In this document: positions 1 to 10,387 of the stretch, piece after piece
How the letters are laid out: every line of letters begins with the position of its first letter
How positions within the stretch are numbered: the first letter of the stretch is position 1
Assembly: GCF_027359415.1 (NCBI RefSeq)
Contig: NZ_CP114780.1
Coordinates: forward strand, 1,054,001 to 1,118,000
Length of the DNA stretch: 64,000 nucleotides
Direction: 5' to 3'
Source: Prochlorococcus marinus str. MIT 0918
Lineage (GTDB): Bacteria > Cyanobacteriota > Cyanobacteriia > PCC-6307 > Cyanobiaceae
Notes under the pieces: model-generated
Databases searched by the model: none
What the model was told of the DNA's origin: nothing
The model's input: only the letters and a program-made list of their open reading frames with translations
Translations under genes and position numbers: made by a program

Positions 1-45
1 ACGTGCACCCTTATTTGATTTTAAAGATTCAAGTTTAAAAGTCAT
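1..45 (-). CDS. rplO: 50S ribosomal protein L15, N-terminal 15 codons (cut by window edge)
   Basis: Only the first 15 codons are inside the window, read from an ATG at 45. They give MTFKLESLKSNKGAR, which resembles the start of bacterial L15, a large-subunit protein that assembles on 23S rRNA. It follows rpsE after 5 nt on the same strand, the normal cyanobacterial order, in which L30 is absent between S5 and L15. The identification rests on position and this short N-terminus. Confidence 0.85.
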   Translation of the reverse strand, partial: MTFKLESLKSNKGAR

Positions 46-50
46 GGTTT

Positions 51-677
51 TCAAGAATAAATCTGTTCTAGGGATATACCCCGTTCTTTTGCAGTGGCTT
101 TATGAGTACGCAATTCCCCCAATGCAACCATTGCAGCCCTTGCATTATTCAAAGGTGTTTTACTACCTAATCTCTTAGCTAAAACATTTTTTATTCCAGC
201 AAGTTCTAAAACTGTACGAATAGAACCTCCAGCAATAACACCTGTACCAGGGGCAGCAGGGCGGATCAAAACACTAGCTGCCCCATCTCTTCCATTAGAA
301 AGTGTAGGGATAGAACTACTAGAGGTTAAAGGAACTCTAACAAGATTCTTTTTTCCATCTGCAACACCTTTTCTTACGGCTCCTATAACATCTCCTGCCT
401 TTCCTACTCCAACTCCTACTTGACCTTTTTCATTGCCCACTACAACAATTGCTCTAAAACTCATCTTTTTACCACCTTTAACAGTTTTAGAAACTCTGCG
501 AATCTGAATAACTCTTTCCTGCCATTCAGAATCCCTTTCCTGATTCCTCCTGTCAGAACGTCTTCCTTTGCGGTCTCCACGATTACTTTTTCTTTGCTCT
601 TGTTGCTGTCCTTCTGCAGCAGAAGGGGCTGAAGCACCTTGTTCTTTTGTTTTGCCTTTTGATTTAGTATCGGTCAT
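51..677 (-). CDS. rpsE: 30S ribosomal protein S5
   Basis: S5 belongs to the small subunit and contributes to decoding accuracy and mRNA entry. The conserved part begins near residue 50 with [20 protein letters not shown], followed by the [20 protein letters not shown] region and the C-terminal domain with [18 protein letters not shown]. At 208 aa it is longer than a typical S5 of about 165 aa. The extra 45-50 residues form a charged, Gln/Arg/Ser-rich N-terminal tail. It lies 14 nt downstream of rplR in the ribosomal operon. Confidence 0.97.
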   Translation of the reverse strand: MTDTKSKGKTKEQGASAPSAAEGQQQEQRKSNRGDRKGRRSDRRNQERDSEWQERVIQIRRVSKTVKGGKKMSFRAIVVVGNEKGQVGVGVGKAGDVIGAVRKGVADGKKNLVRVPLTSSSSIPTLSNGRDGAASVLIRPAAPGTGVIAGGSIRTVLELAGIKNVLAKRLGSKTPLNNARAAMVALGELRTHKATAKERGISLEQIYS

Positions 678-691
678 TTGTAAAACAATAA

Positions 692-1060
692 TCAGAATGT
701 AAGACCTGCTTGACGCGCAGCCTCTGCTAGAGCCTTAACTCTACCGTGATAAATACTGCCCCCTCTGTCAAAAACAACTTGCTTTATACCCTTTTCGAGA
801 GCACGCTGTGCAAGAAGTTTTCCGACAGAAGAAGAAGCAGCACAAGTACCTGGATTAACTTTACTATCCGCACGGAGCTCCTTCTCAAGTGTTGAAGCGG
901 CACAAAGAGTGTTTTGAGCTAAATCATCAATAATCTGAGCATAAATATGGTTGTTAGAACGAAAAACAGCAAGCCTAGGACGCTGCTCTGTTCCACTCAA
1001 AAAACGACGAAGACGTTTATGCCGCTTTTGAGTTTTCTGTTTTCTAGAAAGAGTTGTCAT
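692..1060 (-). CDS. rplR: 50S ribosomal protein L18
   Basis: L18 binds 5S rRNA in the central protuberance of the large subunit. The 122-aa product has the basic N-terminus [16 protein letters not shown], then [19 protein letters not shown] and the C-terminal [20 protein letters not shown] block, all characteristic of L18. It sits between rplF and rpsE as in other cyanobacteria and is surely cotranscribed with them. Length is normal. Confidence 0.97.
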   Translation of the reverse strand: MTTLSRKQKTQKRHKRLRRFLSGTEQRPRLAVFRSNNHIYAQIIDDLAQNTLCAASTLEKELRADSKVNPGTCAASSSVGKLLAQRALEKGIKQVVFDRGGSIYHGRVKALAEAARQAGLTF

Positions 1061-1090
1061 AATTAAAAAAGAAAATGGAATAGAGATAAA

Positions 1091-1630
1091 TTATTTTTTA
1101 CCTGACTTACCAGCTTTTCTAATAATACGTTCACCATCATATTTAATTCCTTTACCTTTATAAGGCTCTGGAGGACGAATACTGCGGATTTTGGCAGCTT
1201 CATTGCCAACCAATTCTTTATCGATACCACTAATTAATACACTAGTATTATTTTCAACTTTAAATGTAATTCCAGAAGGAGGAATAACCTCAACAGGGTG
1301 GCTATACCCTGCACTCACAACAAGATTCTTACCCTTTACCTGTGCTCTGGAACCTACTCCGACAATCTCTAACTTCTTTGAATAACCATTGCTTACCCCT
1401 TCAACCATATTGGCAATTAAAGTTCTAGAAAGTCCATGAAGTTCGCGAGATTTTCTCTTATCACTCTCTGCAGAAACAACTATAGAGCCTTGATCCTGAC
1501 TAATCAGGACTCCTTCAGGAAGAGTTCTACTTAATTCTCCTTTAGGCCCTTTAACGGTTACTAAAAGCCCATCTAATGTGACAGCAACCTTTTCAGGGAC
1601 AGGAATGGGTTTTTTACCAATGCGAGACAT
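1091..1630 (-). CDS. rplF: 50S ribosomal protein L6
   Basis: L6 lies near the factor-binding site of the large subunit. The ATG at 1630 gives the canonical N-terminus [17 protein letters not shown] and a 179-aa protein. An in-frame opening extends to 1705, but that would overlap the rpsH 3' end, so the shorter start is chosen. The C-terminus carries the L6 signature [15 protein letters not shown] with the basic tail [11 protein letters not shown]. It is 16 nt downstream of rpsH. Confidence 0.97.
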   Translation of the reverse strand: MSRIGKKPIPVPEKVAVTLDGLLVTVKGPKGELSRTLPEGVLISQDQGSIVVSAESDKRKSRELHGLSRTLIANMVEGVSNGYSKKLEIVGVGSRAQVKGKNLVVSAGYSHPVEVIPPSGITFKVENNTSVLISGIDKELVGNEAAKIRSIRPPEPYKGKGIKYDGERIIRKAGKSGKK

Positions 1631-1646
1631 AATAAAAAGCTCCTGA

Positions 1647-2048
1647 TTAATAGACGTAGCAGAGAACTTCTCCGCCAATGCCCTGTTTACGAGCATCTCG
1701 ATCACTCATGACCCCTTTAGAAGTAGAAATAATTGCAACTCCTAAACCACCTAAAACCTTTGGCAAACCACGATTATTTTTATAAATTCTCAATCCAGGT
1801 TTACTTACTCTTTTCATCGAACGAATGGTTGGATGACGATGCTTACCGCTGTACTTCAATTGGAGAATAAGATGTTTCTGCACACCTTCTCCTTCTTCAC
1901 TAATTTGAGAGATAAAGCCTTCATTCTGAAGGACTTTTGCAATACTCCTAGACATTCTAGAAGCAGGAACACGAGTGTTTTCGTGTCGTTTTTCACTCGC
2001 ATTTCTAATACGAGTAAGCATATCTGAAATCGGATCGTGATTAGCCAT
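1647..2048 (-). CDS. rpsH: 30S ribosomal protein S8
   Basis: S8 is a primary 16S rRNA binder and in many bacteria a translational repressor of its own operon. The ATG at 2048 gives [17 protein letters not shown], the classic N-terminus. An AGGAG about 9 nt upstream supports this start over a TTG two codons earlier. The C-terminal S8 signature is [20 protein letters not shown]. It begins 2 nt after the rplE stop. rpsN (S14) is missing between L5 and S8, as usual in cyanobacteria. Confidence 0.97.
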   Translation of the reverse strand: MANHDPISDMLTRIRNASEKRHENTRVPASRMSRSIAKVLQNEGFISQISEEGEGVQKHLILQLKYSGKHRHPTIRSMKRVSKPGLRIYKNNRGLPKVLGGLGVAIISTSKGVMSDRDARKQGIGGEVLCYVY

Positions 2049-2050
2049 AA

Positions 2051-2590
2051 TCAATTACTCCTGAAAGGCATTCCCATCTCCTTGAGAAGAGCGCGGCCCT
2101 CCTCATCGGTATTGGCACTTGTAACTATCGTGATATCCATACCTCTAATTGCATCTATTTTATCAAACGAAATTTCAGGGAAGATGAGCTGCTCCTTTAC
2201 CCCTATCGAAAAATTTCCACGCCCATCAAAACTTCTAGGACTAACACCTCTAAAGTCTCTAATTCTTGGTAAAGCAAGATTAATCAATCGCTCAAGAAAT
2301 GCATACATTCTTTCACCTCTCAATGTAACCGCACAGCCGATTGGCATTCCTTGACGAATCTTAAATCCAGCAATGGCTTTTTTGGCCCTCGTCACAAGAG
2401 CTTTCTGCCCGGTTATTGTTGACATTTCAGAAAGAGAAGCTTCTAAAGATTTTGAATTTTGAGCAGCTTCACCTAAGCCTCTATTAACGTTGATTTTGAC
2501 AACCTTAGGGACTTGATGAATATTAGAAAATCCTAAATCTTTCAATAATTTAGGCCTAATAGTTTCTCGATAACGATTTTTTAGTGACAT
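2051..2590 (-). CDS. rplE: 50S ribosomal protein L5
   Basis: L5 binds 5S rRNA and contacts P-site tRNA. The ATG at 2590 yields [20 protein letters not shown] and 179 aa, the normal length. A longer in-frame opening to 2665 would run almost to the rplX stop and adds non-conserved residues, so it was not used. L5 features include [20 protein letters not shown] and a C-terminal [20 protein letters not shown]. It is part of the operon, downstream of rplX. Confidence 0.97.
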   Translation of the reverse strand: MSLKNRYRETIRPKLLKDLGFSNIHQVPKVVKINVNRGLGEAAQNSKSLEASLSEMSTITGQKALVTRAKKAIAGFKIRQGMPIGCAVTLRGERMYAFLERLINLALPRIRDFRGVSPRSFDGRGNFSIGVKEQLIFPEISFDKIDAIRGMDITIVTSANTDEEGRALLKEMGMPFRSN

Positions 2591-2674
2591 GATTGATTGG
2601 TAGTTAATTCTGGTCTTTGTCAGAATTGAGATGAGCTTGGTGTAAACAGAAAACACACTGGCCAAACAGATGAA

Positions 2675-3031
2675 TTAATCAAGCAATTCACCAGTTTTTT
2701 TGAGTCGCCTTTTTTTTGTGCCATCTTTATCAACAAAAACTTCAAGACGACTAGCGACTTTTTTCTTAGTTGAATAAACCATGACGTTAGATGCATGCAA
2801 TGATGCTTCCTCGGTCACGATTCGACCTGATTCTCCTTCTTGAGTTGGCTTCTCATGACGAGTTCTTAAATTCACACCTTGAACAATTACACGGTTTTGA
2901 ATCGGTAAGGTTTTTAAAACCTCTCCTGTTTTTCCTTTCTCTTTACCATTGATAACCTGAACTGTATCTCCCTTACGAATTCGCATCTTGATAGGTAAAG
3001 CTGGTTTTTTGGTTTGTTTAACGTTGAACAT
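2675..3031 (-). CDS. rplX: 50S ribosomal protein L24
   Basis: L24 is an assembly initiator for the large subunit. The 118-aa product has a KOW motif early ([20 protein letters not shown]) and the L24 core [18 protein letters not shown]. Its ATG directly follows the rplN TAA with no gap (rplN stop at 3032-3034), suggesting tight translational coupling. About 15 N-terminal residues before the KOW motif are present; I believe other picocyanobacterial L24 proteins share them. Confidence 0.96.
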   Translation of the reverse strand: MFNVKQTKKPALPIKMRIRKGDTVQVINGKEKGKTGEVLKTLPIQNRVIVQGVNLRTRHEKPTQEGESGRIVTEEASLHASNVMVYSTKKKVASRLEVFVDKDGTKKRRLKKTGELLD

Positions 3032-3397
3032 TTAAATAACCTCCGGAGCAAGGGAAACAATTTTCGTGAAGTTTCTTTCTCGCAACTCACGGGCAACTGG
3101 GCCAAAAACCCTTGTTCCCCGAGGATTTTTATCCTCGTTAATCAATACAGCCGCATTATCATCAAAGCGAATAGAGTTACCAGAATTTCTTCGCAGAGTT
3201 GCTTTTGTGCGAACAACAACTGCCTTAACAACATCTGATTTTTTAACGCCCATATTAGGAACTGCATCCTTCACCGCAGCAACTATCACATCTCCAACAT
3301 GAGCATATCGACGATTGGAGCCAAGCACACGAATGCACTGCAGTCGTCTTGCTCCACTATTGTCAGCAACAGTAAGATAAGACTCTTGTTGAATCAT
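3032..3397 (-). CDS. rplN: 50S ribosomal protein L14
   Basis: L14 helps form the intersubunit bridge. The 121-aa product begins [20 protein letters not shown] and contains the L14 signature [20 protein letters not shown] and a [14 protein letters not shown] block. Its first codons overlap the rpsQ stop by 4 nt, a coupled arrangement. Length and order are normal. Confidence 0.98.
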   Translation of the reverse strand: MIQQESYLTVADNSGARRLQCIRVLGSNRRYAHVGDVIVAAVKDAVPNMGVKKSDVVKAVVVRTKATLRRNSGNSIRFDDNAAVLINEDKNPRGTRVFGPVARELRERNFTKIVSLAPEVI

Positions 3398-3660
3398 TTT
3401 GCTGCCTCCTGTTCTTGCTTAGTGGATTTAACAACTTCAGCAACAGTCCATCTCTTAGTTGCACTAAGAGGACGAGTTTCAGTAATTCGAACTCTGTCAC
3501 CAATTTTGCAATTATTTTCAGCATCATGAACTTTATACCGAGTGGTTCTACTAACTGTTTTTTGATAGATGGGATGAGGGAAGCGATTAACTACCGCAAC
3601 AACAACTGTTTTGTCCATCTTGTCACTAACAACAGTGCCTAACCTTTCCTTAAGAGCCAT
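3394..3660 (-). CDS. rpsQ: 30S ribosomal protein S17
   Basis: S17 is an early-binding small-subunit protein with an OB fold. The 88-aa product has [17 protein letters not shown] and the S17 signature [18 protein letters not shown]. It lies between rpmC (14 nt upstream) and rplN (4-nt overlap). Nothing unusual was seen. Confidence 0.97.
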   Translation of the reverse strand: MALKERLGTVVSDKMDKTVVVAVVNRFPHPIYQKTVSRTTRYKVHDAENNCKIGDRVRITETRPLSATKRWTVAEVVKSTKQEQEAAK

Positions 3661-3674
3661 GGTTTTAAAAGATT

Positions 3675-3887
3675 TTAGGTTTTAGATGTTGAGCGACTTC
3701 GCTCGCTCTGAATCGTTAGTAGCTGAGCCAATTGGACACGAGCTTTCTTAAAACGATGAGTTTCTGTTAACTGCCTGGTAGCAAGCTGAAATCGAAGATC
3801 AAACAGCTCACGTCGTGTGAGGTCAATCTTTTCTTTGATTTCACTATCAGAAAGCTGATTAACATCTGATTTTTCTAATTCAGCCAT
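3675..3887 (-). CDS. rpmC: 50S ribosomal protein L29
   Basis: L29 sits at the polypeptide exit tunnel. The ATG at 3887 gives [20 protein letters not shown] and a 70-aa protein. A longer opening to 3938 would overlap the rplP coding region and adds unrelated residues. The helical hairpin [18 protein letters not shown] is the L29 hallmark. It starts 4 nt after the rplP stop. Confidence 0.96.
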   Translation of the reverse strand: MAELEKSDVNQLSDSEIKEKIDLTRRELFDLRFQLATRQLTETHRFKKARVQLAQLLTIQSERSRSTSKT

Positions 3888-3891
3888 GAAT

Positions 3892-4437
3892 TTAAGACTC
3901 CAAAGTAGAAACTGATGTACTCCCAGGGGTATTAACACTCTCTTCAGAAGCTTTTATATCTTCATTAGAGGTTGAAATTTCTTGGCTAGAAGATGGCTTG
4001 CCCATTTGAGAAGGTTTTTGACCTTCTTCCAAAGCCAGAAATTTTGTTTTTATTGGAAGTTTGTACTGTGCTAATCGCATTGCCTCCCTAGCAATTGATT
4101 CAGTAATTTCCTCTCCACCCATTTCAAAAAGGATTCGTCCAGGCTTAATTACTGCAACCCAGAATTCAGGGTTACCTTTACCAGAGCCCATCCTGGTTTC
4201 CGCAGCCCTCATGGTGACAGGTTTATCTGGAAAAATTCGAATCCAGATCTGACCTCCCCTTTTTACATAACGAGTCATCGCTCGTCTACTTGCTTCTATT
4301 TGTCTAGAAGTAATCCAGCCACATTCTTGGGCTTGCAAAGCAAACTGACCAAAAGCAATTTTATTGCCTCTAGTAGCAATACCTCTCATTCGGCCACGTT
4401 GTTGTTTGCGGAATTTAGTTCGTTTTGGACTAAGCAT
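3892..4437 (-). CDS. rplP: 50S ribosomal protein L16 with a long Ser-rich C-terminal tail
   Basis: L16 organises the A-site region of the large subunit. The core (residues 1 to about 137) is standard: [19 protein letters not shown] at the start, and the signature [19 protein letters not shown]. The protein is 181 aa, about 40 longer than usual. The extra C-terminus is a low-complexity stretch rich in Ser, Glu and Thr ending STSVSTLES. It is in frame and ends just before rpmC, so it is coding and not readthrough. Its role is unknown. Confidence 0.96.
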   Translation of the reverse strand: MLSPKRTKFRKQQRGRMRGIATRGNKIAFGQFALQAQECGWITSRQIEASRRAMTRYVKRGGQIWIRIFPDKPVTMRAAETRMGSGKGNPEFWVAVIKPGRILFEMGGEEITESIAREAMRLAQYKLPIKTKFLALEEGQKPSQMGKPSSSQEISTSNEDIKASEESVNTPGSTSVSTLES

Positions 4438-4449
4438 GTTTATACCTCC

Positions 4450-5181
4450 CTATTTACCTTCATTAGATCTATCCTCAAATTGTTGAGGCCTACGATTACC
4501 TTTCCTGCGAGGACTTGCGCCAACAGGTAAAGGCTGCTCTTCTTTTGAAAGAACTTCACCTTTGAAAACCCATACTTTAATTCCAAGAACTCCATAAGTA
4601 GTATTTGCAGTCTTATTGGCATAATCAATCTCAGCTCTTAGTGTATGAAGTGGGACACGACCTTCCCTAGTCCATTCCGATCGGGCAATTTCTGCGCCAT
4701 TTAAACGTCCACCAACTTGGATTTTAAGTCCTAGCACGCCTGCCCTTTGAGCTCGTTGAACAGCCATCCGAATAGTTCTACGAAAGGCTACTCTCTTCTC
4801 CAATTGTTGAGCTATATATTCAGCCAAGAGATGAGCGTCGGCATCAACTCGCTCAATTTCAACAACATTAATTCGAACCTGTCTATTGCGATCACCAATT
4901 GTTTTTTGAATTCCAGACCTGAGTTCTTCAATACCACTGCCCTGCCTACCAACTATTACACCTGGTCGAGCAGTCTTTAATTCAACTTCCAATTGATCTG
5001 CTTTTCGCGCTATTAAAACATCACTGATACCAGCCGCTCCATATTTCTTCTGAATAAAAACTCTAATCCTATCGTCTTCTTGTAGAAGTAATGGATAAGT
5101 CTTACTGGATGCATACCAACGAGAACGATGCTCCTGAGTAATTCCTAAACGCAATCCATTCGGATGAATTTTGTGTCCCAT
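4450..5181 (-). CDS. rpsC: 30S ribosomal protein S3
   Basis: S3 lines the mRNA entry channel. The 243-aa product begins [20 protein letters not shown] and has a KH domain containing [19 protein letters not shown]. The C-terminal domain includes [13 protein letters not shown] and ends in a basic tail. Its ATG overlaps the rplV TAA by one base (TAATG), indicating translational coupling. Confidence 0.98.
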   Translation of the reverse strand: MGHKIHPNGLRLGITQEHRSRWYASSKTYPLLLQEDDRIRVFIQKKYGAAGISDVLIARKADQLEVELKTARPGVIVGRQGSGIEELRSGIQKTIGDRNRQVRINVVEIERVDADAHLLAEYIAQQLEKRVAFRRTIRMAVQRAQRAGVLGLKIQVGGRLNGAEIARSEWTREGRVPLHTLRAEIDYANKTANTTYGVLGIKVWVFKGEVLSKEEQPLPVGASPRRKGNRRPQQFEDRSNEGK

Positions 5182-5564
5182 TAGTTTGAAGCCTCCGAGG
5201 TTATTGATTCAGTAGCAGGAGCCACAACAATACTGATATGGCAAGTTTGTTTTTTAATCGCAAATGCTCTGCCCTGAGCTCTTGGCCGATAACGTTTCAT
5301 TGAAGGTCCCATGTCTGCAGAAGCAGTTTTAACAATTAATGATGAAGGATCTAACCCAAGATTATTCTCAGCATTTGCTACTGCAGATCTAAGGACTTTG
5401 GTAATAGGTCCGGTAGAACGATAAGGCATGAACTCAAGCATTATCAAAGCATCACGATAAGTTCTGCCACGAATTTGATCTAAAACTCGTCGAACTTTAG
5501 ACACTGATCCTCGAATGAAACGTCCATGCGCCTTAGAAATAGAAAGTGATGAATCAGTCATCAT
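5181..5564 (-). CDS. rplV: 50S ribosomal protein L22
   Basis: L22 extends a loop into the exit tunnel. The 127-aa product has [20 protein letters not shown] and the C-terminal [20 protein letters not shown] signature. Two adjacent ATG codons (5564 and 5561) could start it. The first overlaps the rpsS TAA by one base, as the rpsC start does with the rplV stop. Expression should be coupled to rpsS. Confidence 0.97.
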   Translation of the reverse strand: MMTDSSLSISKAHGRFIRGSVSKVRRVLDQIRGRTYRDALIMLEFMPYRSTGPITKVLRSAVANAENNLGLDPSSLIVKTASADMGPSMKRYRPRAQGRAFAIKKQTCHISIVVAPATESITSEASN

Positions 5565-5839
5565 TAACGGCCTCCTTTTTTATCTTTCATATGACCTCTG
5601 TAAGTCCTAGTAGGAGCAAATTCGCCCAATTTGTGACCTACCATTTGTTCCGTAATAAAGACAGGTATATGGGTTTTGCCGTTATGTACAGCAATTGTAT
5701 GACCTATCATCATTGGAAGAATCGTAGAAGATCTTGACCAAGTTTTAATGACTGATTTGTCATTATCATCATTTTGTTTTTCAACCTTTTTAAGTAGGCT
5801 GTCGGCAATGAAAGGGCCTTTTTTAAGTGAACGTCCCAT
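5564..5839 (-). CDS. rpsS: 30S ribosomal protein S19
   Basis: S19 lies in the head of the small subunit and contacts S13. The 91-aa product begins [20 protein letters not shown] and has the signature [13 protein letters not shown] at its C-terminus. It follows rplB after 35 nt and precedes rplV with a one-base stop/start overlap. Confidence 0.98.
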   Translation of the reverse strand: MGRSLKKGPFIADSLLKKVEKQNDDNDKSVIKTWSRSSTILPMMIGHTIAVHNGKTHIPVFITEQMVGHKLGEFAPTRTYRGHMKDKKGGR

Positions 5840-5874
5840 GGAGAATTAAGAGAAATACATGACGATGAAGAAGA

Positions 5875-6738
5875 TCAAGAATCACGCCCTCCTCGACTAC
5901 GTTTGGAGACTCGACGACGTTTCCTTAGAACAAACTTATTACTAGGTTTGTTACGCTTGCGGGTCTTTAATCCAAGAGCTGGCTTACCCCAAGGAGTTAC
6001 AGGACCAGCTCGACCAACTGGTGCTCTACCCTCACCTCCACCATGTGGGTGATCACAAGGATTCATTACACTGCCGCGAACCTGAGGCCGTCTACCTAGC
6101 CAACGTCGTCGGCCAGCTTTGCCCAAACTTGTATTCCTAATTTCTGAATTACCAACTTCTCCAAGAGTTGCATAGCATTCCGATCTAACAAGCCGAACTT
6201 CTGTGGAAGGAAGCTTTAAAGCTACATAATCGCCTTCTTTTGCCATTACTTGAGCACTTGCACCTGCTGAACGCACCATTTGAGCCCCTCTGCCTGGATA
6301 TAACTCAACACAATGAACACTTGATCCTAAAGGAATTGAAGACAGAGGCATTGCATTCCCTACTTCTATAGGAACCTTCTTGCCGGATATTAATTCTTGA
6401 CCAACAAGAATCCCTGCAGGGGCAAGTATATATCTTTTTTCACCATCTCTATAAAATAGTAATGCCAAACGAGCATTGCGATGTGGATCATAATGAATAG
6501 CTGCCACCTTGGCCGCTATGTCATGTTTATTTCTACGGAAATCAACGATCCTATATTGCCTCTTATGACCACCACCACGATGCCGACAAGTAATAACACC
6601 TCTATTATTTCTTCCTTTCAAACGATGTTTAGAAACAACTAAAGAACGTTCGGGCTTTCGACTAGTAACCTCATTGAAATCGGTTACAACTCGTGTACGG
6701 GTGCCAGGCGTATAGGGACGGAAAGTACGGATTGCCAT
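5875..6738 (-). CDS. rplB: 50S ribosomal protein L2
   Basis: L2 is required for subunit association and peptidyl transfer. The 287-aa product begins [20 protein letters not shown]. It contains [20 protein letters not shown] and the C-terminal signature [20 protein letters not shown], which includes the conserved His near the active site. It lies 2 nt from rplW. Length is normal. Confidence 0.98.
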   Translation of the reverse strand: MAIRTFRPYTPGTRTRVVTDFNEVTSRKPERSLVVSKHRLKGRNNRGVITCRHRGGGHKRQYRIVDFRRNKHDIAAKVAAIHYDPHRNARLALLFYRDGEKRYILAPAGILVGQELISGKKVPIEVGNAMPLSSIPLGSSVHCVELYPGRGAQMVRSAGASAQVMAKEGDYVALKLPSTEVRLVRSECYATLGEVGNSEIRNTSLGKAGRRRWLGRRPQVRGSVMNPCDHPHGGGEGRAPVGRAGPVTPWGKPALGLKTRKRNKPSNKFVLRKRRRVSKRSRGGRDS

Positions 6739-6740
6739 TT

Positions 6741-7049
6741 TTAACTTTCAGAATCAGGGAATAATTTGATTGAATTACCTTCAGCCAATCTGACAACAGC
6801 CTTCTTGATTTGGGCTCTTTTACCAGAAAAACGACCGACTCTTCGGCTGCGTCTTGGGGGATTCATTGTACTAATACCTATTACCTTTACATCAAAAAGC
6901 TGTTCTATTGCAGCCTTGATATCAGGTTTTGCAGCACGTGGATCAACTTCAAAAGTGTACTGATTAATATCCAGAGCTTTGGTAGCTTTCTCAGTGATCA
7001 GCGGACGACGAATCACATCTGCAAGTCTTTGATTAAACATTTCAGTCAT
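6741..7049 (-). CDS. rplW: 50S ribosomal protein L23
   Basis: L23 is the docking site at the exit tunnel for trigger factor and SRP. Three in-frame ATGs exist (7055, 7049, 7040). I chose 7049, giving [20 protein letters not shown], because this N-terminus best fits what I recall of picocyanobacterial L23. It overlaps the rplD 3' end by 8 nt. Core motifs are [17 protein letters not shown] and [20 protein letters not shown]. Length is 102 aa. Confidence 0.95.
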   Translation of the reverse strand: MTEMFNQRLADVIRRPLITEKATKALDINQYTFEVDPRAAKPDIKAAIEQLFDVKVIGISTMNPPRRSRRVGRFSGKRAQIKKAVVRLAEGNSIKLFPDSES

Positions 7050-7677
7050 CTCCATATACCTCTTGAATTTTTGCTATGGCATCCTCGCCAATAATCAAGG
7101 AATTCGCATTTAATAAATCAAAAACGTTTAGATGTTCTGCAGAAATCAACTTAACTTTTTCTAAGTTCCTAACAGATCGTCTAATAATCTCAGAAGGTTG
7201 ATAGAGGATAATCAGCACTTTCGACTCAGAAGAAATACCCAAACGCAAAAGGAAATCTTTTATTTCCTTAGTTTTAGGGACGGAAAGTTCGGCTCCAAAA
7301 TCTTTAACAGCTTTGACCTCATTAAATCTTGCCATTAAAGCAGTCCTTAAAGCCAAACGCCTCTCTTTACGATTCATACCAAGATTGTATTTTCTTGGTT
7401 TAGGACCAAAAATTATTCCACCTCCTGGGCGTAAAGGAGTTCTTATCGAACCTTGCCTAGCTCGTCCAGTACCTTTTTGCTTATAAGGCTTGCGGCCACC
7501 TCCTCTAACCTCAGAACGAGTCAAAGTACTTGCATTACCTTGGCGAGAATGTGCTTGTTGACGTAAGACCGCCCTGTGCATCAAATCACGTGCAGTACTT
7601 TCTTTTGCAACTTTCAAATCAAGGCTTGCCTTTCCAGTTTCTTTACCTTGCCAATCGAGAAGCGAACACTTGGTCAT
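7042..7677 (-). CDS. rplD: 50S ribosomal protein L4
   Basis: L4 lines the exit tunnel and in some bacteria represses its own operon. The 211-aa product has the basic loop [20 protein letters not shown] and [13 protein letters not shown]. It overlaps rplC by 4 nt and rplW by 8 nt, as expected for a tightly packed operon. Confidence 0.97.
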   Translation of the reverse strand: MTKCSLLDWQGKETGKASLDLKVAKESTARDLMHRAVLRQQAHSRQGNASTLTRSEVRGGGRKPYKQKGTGRARQGSIRTPLRPGGGIIFGPKPRKYNLGMNRKERRLALRTALMARFNEVKAVKDFGAELSVPKTKEIKDFLLRLGISSESKVLIILYQPSEIIRRSVRNLEKVKLISAEHLNVFDLLNANSLIIGEDAIAKIQEVYGDD

Positions 7678-8333
7678 GACTTACCTCCTGTTGACACATT
7701 TAACCCCACTCGATTTGCAGGCCGAATATTAAGTAAAGAACCAGGTTTTCCTGGAACAGAACCCTTGACTACTAAGAGGTTGTGATCACTATCAATTTTC
7801 ATAATCATAAGGCCTCTCGTTGTAATCTTTTTCCCTCCATACCTACCTGCCATTCGCTTGCCTGGATAAATCCTTCCAGGTGTTGTACCAGCACCAGTAG
7901 AACCAGGCTGGCGATGATTTTTTGAACCATGACTCATTGGTCCTCGACTAAATCCATGCCTTTTTTGATAACCCGCAAAACCTCTACCCATACTTGTTCC
8001 ACTAACATCTACTTTTTGACCAGTCTCAAAATTAGACACTGTTATTTGATCTCCTAATTCATATTTACCCAAATCTTCAACTCTATATTCACGGAGATAA
8101 CGAAGAAGATCCTGGCCTGATTTTGATAAATGACCCTGAAAAGGCTTATTTACAAGCTTTTCTCTAACAGCACCAAAAGCAATCTGAACAGCAGAATAAC
8201 CATCAGTAGCTGCGGTTTTAATTTGTGTGATGCGACATGGGCCAGCTTGTATCAAAGTGACTGGTATAGCCATGCCAGTATCATCAAAAAATTGGGACAT
8301 TCCCAACTTTTTACCTAGGATGCCAATTGACAT
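7674..8333 (-). CDS. rplC: 50S ribosomal protein L3 (first gene of the operon here)
   Basis: L3 nucleates large-subunit assembly. The 219-aa product begins [20 protein letters not shown] and has the conserved loop [20 protein letters not shown], including the Gln that is methylated in other bacteria. It is the promoter-proximal gene of this cluster, because S10 (rpsJ) is not upstream. The 400-bp region before it should hold the operon promoter. Confidence 0.98.
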   Translation of the reverse strand: MSIGILGKKLGMSQFFDDTGMAIPVTLIQAGPCRITQIKTAATDGYSAVQIAFGAVREKLVNKPFQGHLSKSGQDLLRYLREYRVEDLGKYELGDQITVSNFETGQKVDVSGTSMGRGFAGYQKRHGFSRGPMSHGSKNHRQPGSTGAGTTPGRIYPGKRMAGRYGGKKITTRGLMIMKIDSDHNLLVVKGSVPGKPGSLLNIRPANRVGLNVSTGGKS

Positions 8334-8735
8334 AAAACAAATAAAGCCAGCTGGTTAAATTCCCATAATTGAGAATTGAATGGATTATTTGGCTAAATTA
8401 CACACCCTTGGAAAAAGCTAAAAAATTAGCCTAAAAAATTAGGAACTTAAAATTCTTCTTCGTATAGGGCTAGCAAAAAACCAACTGGTGGAGACTTAGT
8501 CAAATTAAAAAATAATTCGATTAGTTTCTCGACAGCAAGGAGTAAACCTTTCTGTTCTAACCAAATAGAACCAACGCAAACGCTGGAACCACACTATTTA
8601 CTGGAGGCCCGGCTAGCATACGGGCACAGAAAAATACTGCGATTAACTAGGATACACCAATGCCCCCCTTTAAAGATTTCCAAATAACTGCAAAACTATA
8701 TATATATAGATATAAATAAAATCCATTTAAATAAA
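8334..8735. promoter_or_regulatory. Divergent intergenic region between rplC and ndhN
   Basis: These 402 bases hold no plausible gene, only ORFs below about 20 codons. They must carry the promoter and leader of the ribosomal operon (leftward) and the promoter of ndhN-ldpA (rightward). Visible items are a small hairpin with arms GCCCG/CGGGC around 8610-8630, an AT-only run TATATATATAGATATAAATA just before ndhN that could supply its -10, and a near-direct repeat AAAAAATTAG near 8420-8443. I could not assign start sites. Confidence 0.5.
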
Positions 8736-9197
8736 ATGCCTCTTTTGCTAACTGGTCAAAAATTTAGAAAAGAACTTGAGGCTTATGGCTGTCTTGCAAT
8801 AAAAACCCCCTTAGAAGGTGGATCTGAAACAAGATTATTAAGACGTCTTAAAATAGCTGGCTATCGAACGCAGATCCTCTCCGTAAGAGGTTTGGGGGAT
8901 CCAGAAGTTTTTCTCTTGAAACTACATGGAATAAGGCCACCTCATTTAGGGCATCAAAACGTAGGACGCAATGGGGCATTAGGAGAAGTTCAACAAGTTA
9001 TACCTCAAGTCCATGAATTACTAGCAACAAAACAACCTGTTGTACTTTGGTTGCTAGAAGGTCAAGTCTTATCTGATTCTGAATTGCTTTCCTTATGTGA
9101 TGTATGTGAAAAAGATTCTAAATTGAAAATGGTAGTAGAAATGGGAGGTGCAAGAGCATTGGAATGGCAATCAATGCGGAACTTTATCAATCAATAA
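8736..9197 (+). CDS. ndhN: NAD(P)H-quinone oxidoreductase subunit N
   Basis: NdhN is a peripheral subunit of the cyanobacterial and chloroplast NDH-1 complex, which runs cyclic electron flow and respiration at the thylakoid. The 153-aa product matches the family along its length: [20 protein letters not shown], then [20 protein letters not shown] and [11 protein letters not shown]. It is first in a two-gene transcript with ldpA. The upstream region is very AT-rich, and no strong ribosome binding site is visible. Confidence 0.94.
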   Translation: MPLLLTGQKFRKELEAYGCLAIKTPLEGGSETRLLRRLKIAGYRTQILSVRGLGDPEVFLLKLHGIRPPHLGHQNVGRNGALGEVQQVIPQVHELLATKQPVVLWLLEGQVLSDSELLSLCDVCEKDSKLKMVVEMGGARALEWQSMRNFINQ

Positions 9198-9207
9198 TTC
9201 CCAACAA

Positions 9208-10236
9208 TTGAACCAAAATTATTGCTCTAATGAAATAGCGCTTCGTCATGGGAACTGGGTCAAACTCATTTGTGGGGCAAGCAATGAAGACCTGCCTTCC
9301 ATTACGGACTTATGTGCTATTTATGCAGCTGCAGGAGTGAACTGTGTAGATGTAGCAGCGGATTTAGCAGTTGCAACAGCTGCCAAAGAAGGACTGGAAT
9401 GGGCAAAATCTAAATTAGGCAATAAGCCCTGGTTAATGCTTTCTATAAGCGATGGTAAAGATCTTCATTTTAGAAAAGCTTTTTTTAATCCAGAATCCTG
9501 TCCCCCAGAATGTTCAAAACCATGCATAAAAGTATGCCCAGCTAACGCAATTGAAGAAGATAAAGGAATCATTCCAGATCGTTGTTACGGCTGTGGCCGT
9601 TGTTTACCAGTCTGTCCTTTAGATCTCATCCAAGAAAAAGATAATCTGTTGCAAATTCAAGACTTGGGCCATCTAATCTCAAAAACAAACCCAGATGCCA
9701 TTGAAATTCATACTGCTCCAGGGCGAATAAATGAATTTGAGGATGCCGTAAAAACAATTGTTCAATCAAATATTGACTTAAAAAGAATTGCAGTTAGTTG
9801 CGGCTTGGAAGGCCATGGGATTACAGCCTATGACCTCTCACAAGAATTATGGTCCAGGCATGAATGTTTAAGGCGTTACAAACAAAAGCCCCTCTGGCAA
9901 CTAGATGGACGACCTATGACAGGAGATCTAGGACGTAGCAGTGCCAAGTCAGCAATTTCACTATTCAAAAAAATTCATGCATTAGCACCGCCTGGACCTC
10001 TTCAATTAGCTGGGGGGACAAATGCATATACCATTGATTATCTTGAGAACCAAAATGGAATTGCAGGAATCGCTTTTGGTGGAATAGCTAGAAAATTAAT
10101 TCAACCTTTCTTAACAGAAGCTAAAGCTCAAAATAAAAAGCTGATTGAATGGCCAGAGGGTTGGGAAAAAGCACTCAAATTAGCCAAGGAACTCATAAAC
10201 CCATGGCTAAAAAATCAATATTCGACCACGCATTAA
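9208..10236 (+). CDS. ldpA: LdpA-like Fe-S protein (circadian input, light-dependent period)
   Basis: LdpA carries Fe-S clusters and tunes the circadian clock to redox and light in Synechococcus elongatus. Two ferredoxin-type Cys clusters are visible: PECSKPCIKVCPANAIEE and CYGCGRCLPVCPLDLI. The N-terminal WVKLICGASNEDLPSITDLC and the C-terminal TIM-barrel-like part, ending in GIAGIAFGGIARKLI, match the family. The start is uncertain: a GTG at 9148 would overlap ndhN by 50 nt, while the TTG at 9208 used here begins 11 nt after the ndhN stop. Prochlorococcus lacks KaiA, so a clock role here is inference. Confidence 0.85.
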   Translation: MNQNYCSNEIALRHGNWVKLICGASNEDLPSITDLCAIYAAAGVNCVDVAADLAVATAAKEGLEWAKSKLGNKPWLMLSISDGKDLHFRKAFFNPESCPPECSKPCIKVCPANAIEEDKGIIPDRCYGCGRCLPVCPLDLIQEKDNLLQIQDLGHLISKTNPDAIEIHTAPGRINEFEDAVKTIVQSNIDLKRIAVSCGLEGHGITAYDLSQELWSRHECLRRYKQKPLWQLDGRPMTGDLGRSSAKSAISLFKKIHALAPPGPLQLAGGTNAYTIDYLENQNGIAGIAFGGIARKLIQPFLTEAKAQNKKLIEWPEGWEKALKLAKELINPWLKNQYSTTH

Positions 10237-10310
10237 CTCACACGGCTGATCAAAAAGCCCCATAAACAGAACCAAGCTAATCAATTGATGAAAATCATGT
10301 GGTGATGAGA

Positions 10311-10344
10311 TGCACGTTGTTAATCCACAATGTGCAATTATTTT
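10311..10344 (+). terminator. Probable rho-independent terminator after ndhN-ldpA
   Basis: A 10-bp stem (TGCACGTTGT pairing with ACAATGTGCA, one G-U pair) closes a 6-nt TAATCC loop and is followed by ATTATTTT. It lies 75 nt past the ldpA stop and before tRNA-Gln, the right place to end that transcript. The T run is imperfect, so strength is uncertain. Confidence 0.55.
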
Positions 10345-10387
10345 GTATAACTAGAGAGTAGAGTTTACTCAAAGACTCAACCCTCAA

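Noticed and set aside
2037-2354. 105-codon plus-strand frame opposite rplE
   Set aside because: Lies wholly opposite a conserved ribosomal gene, with no homology I recognise.
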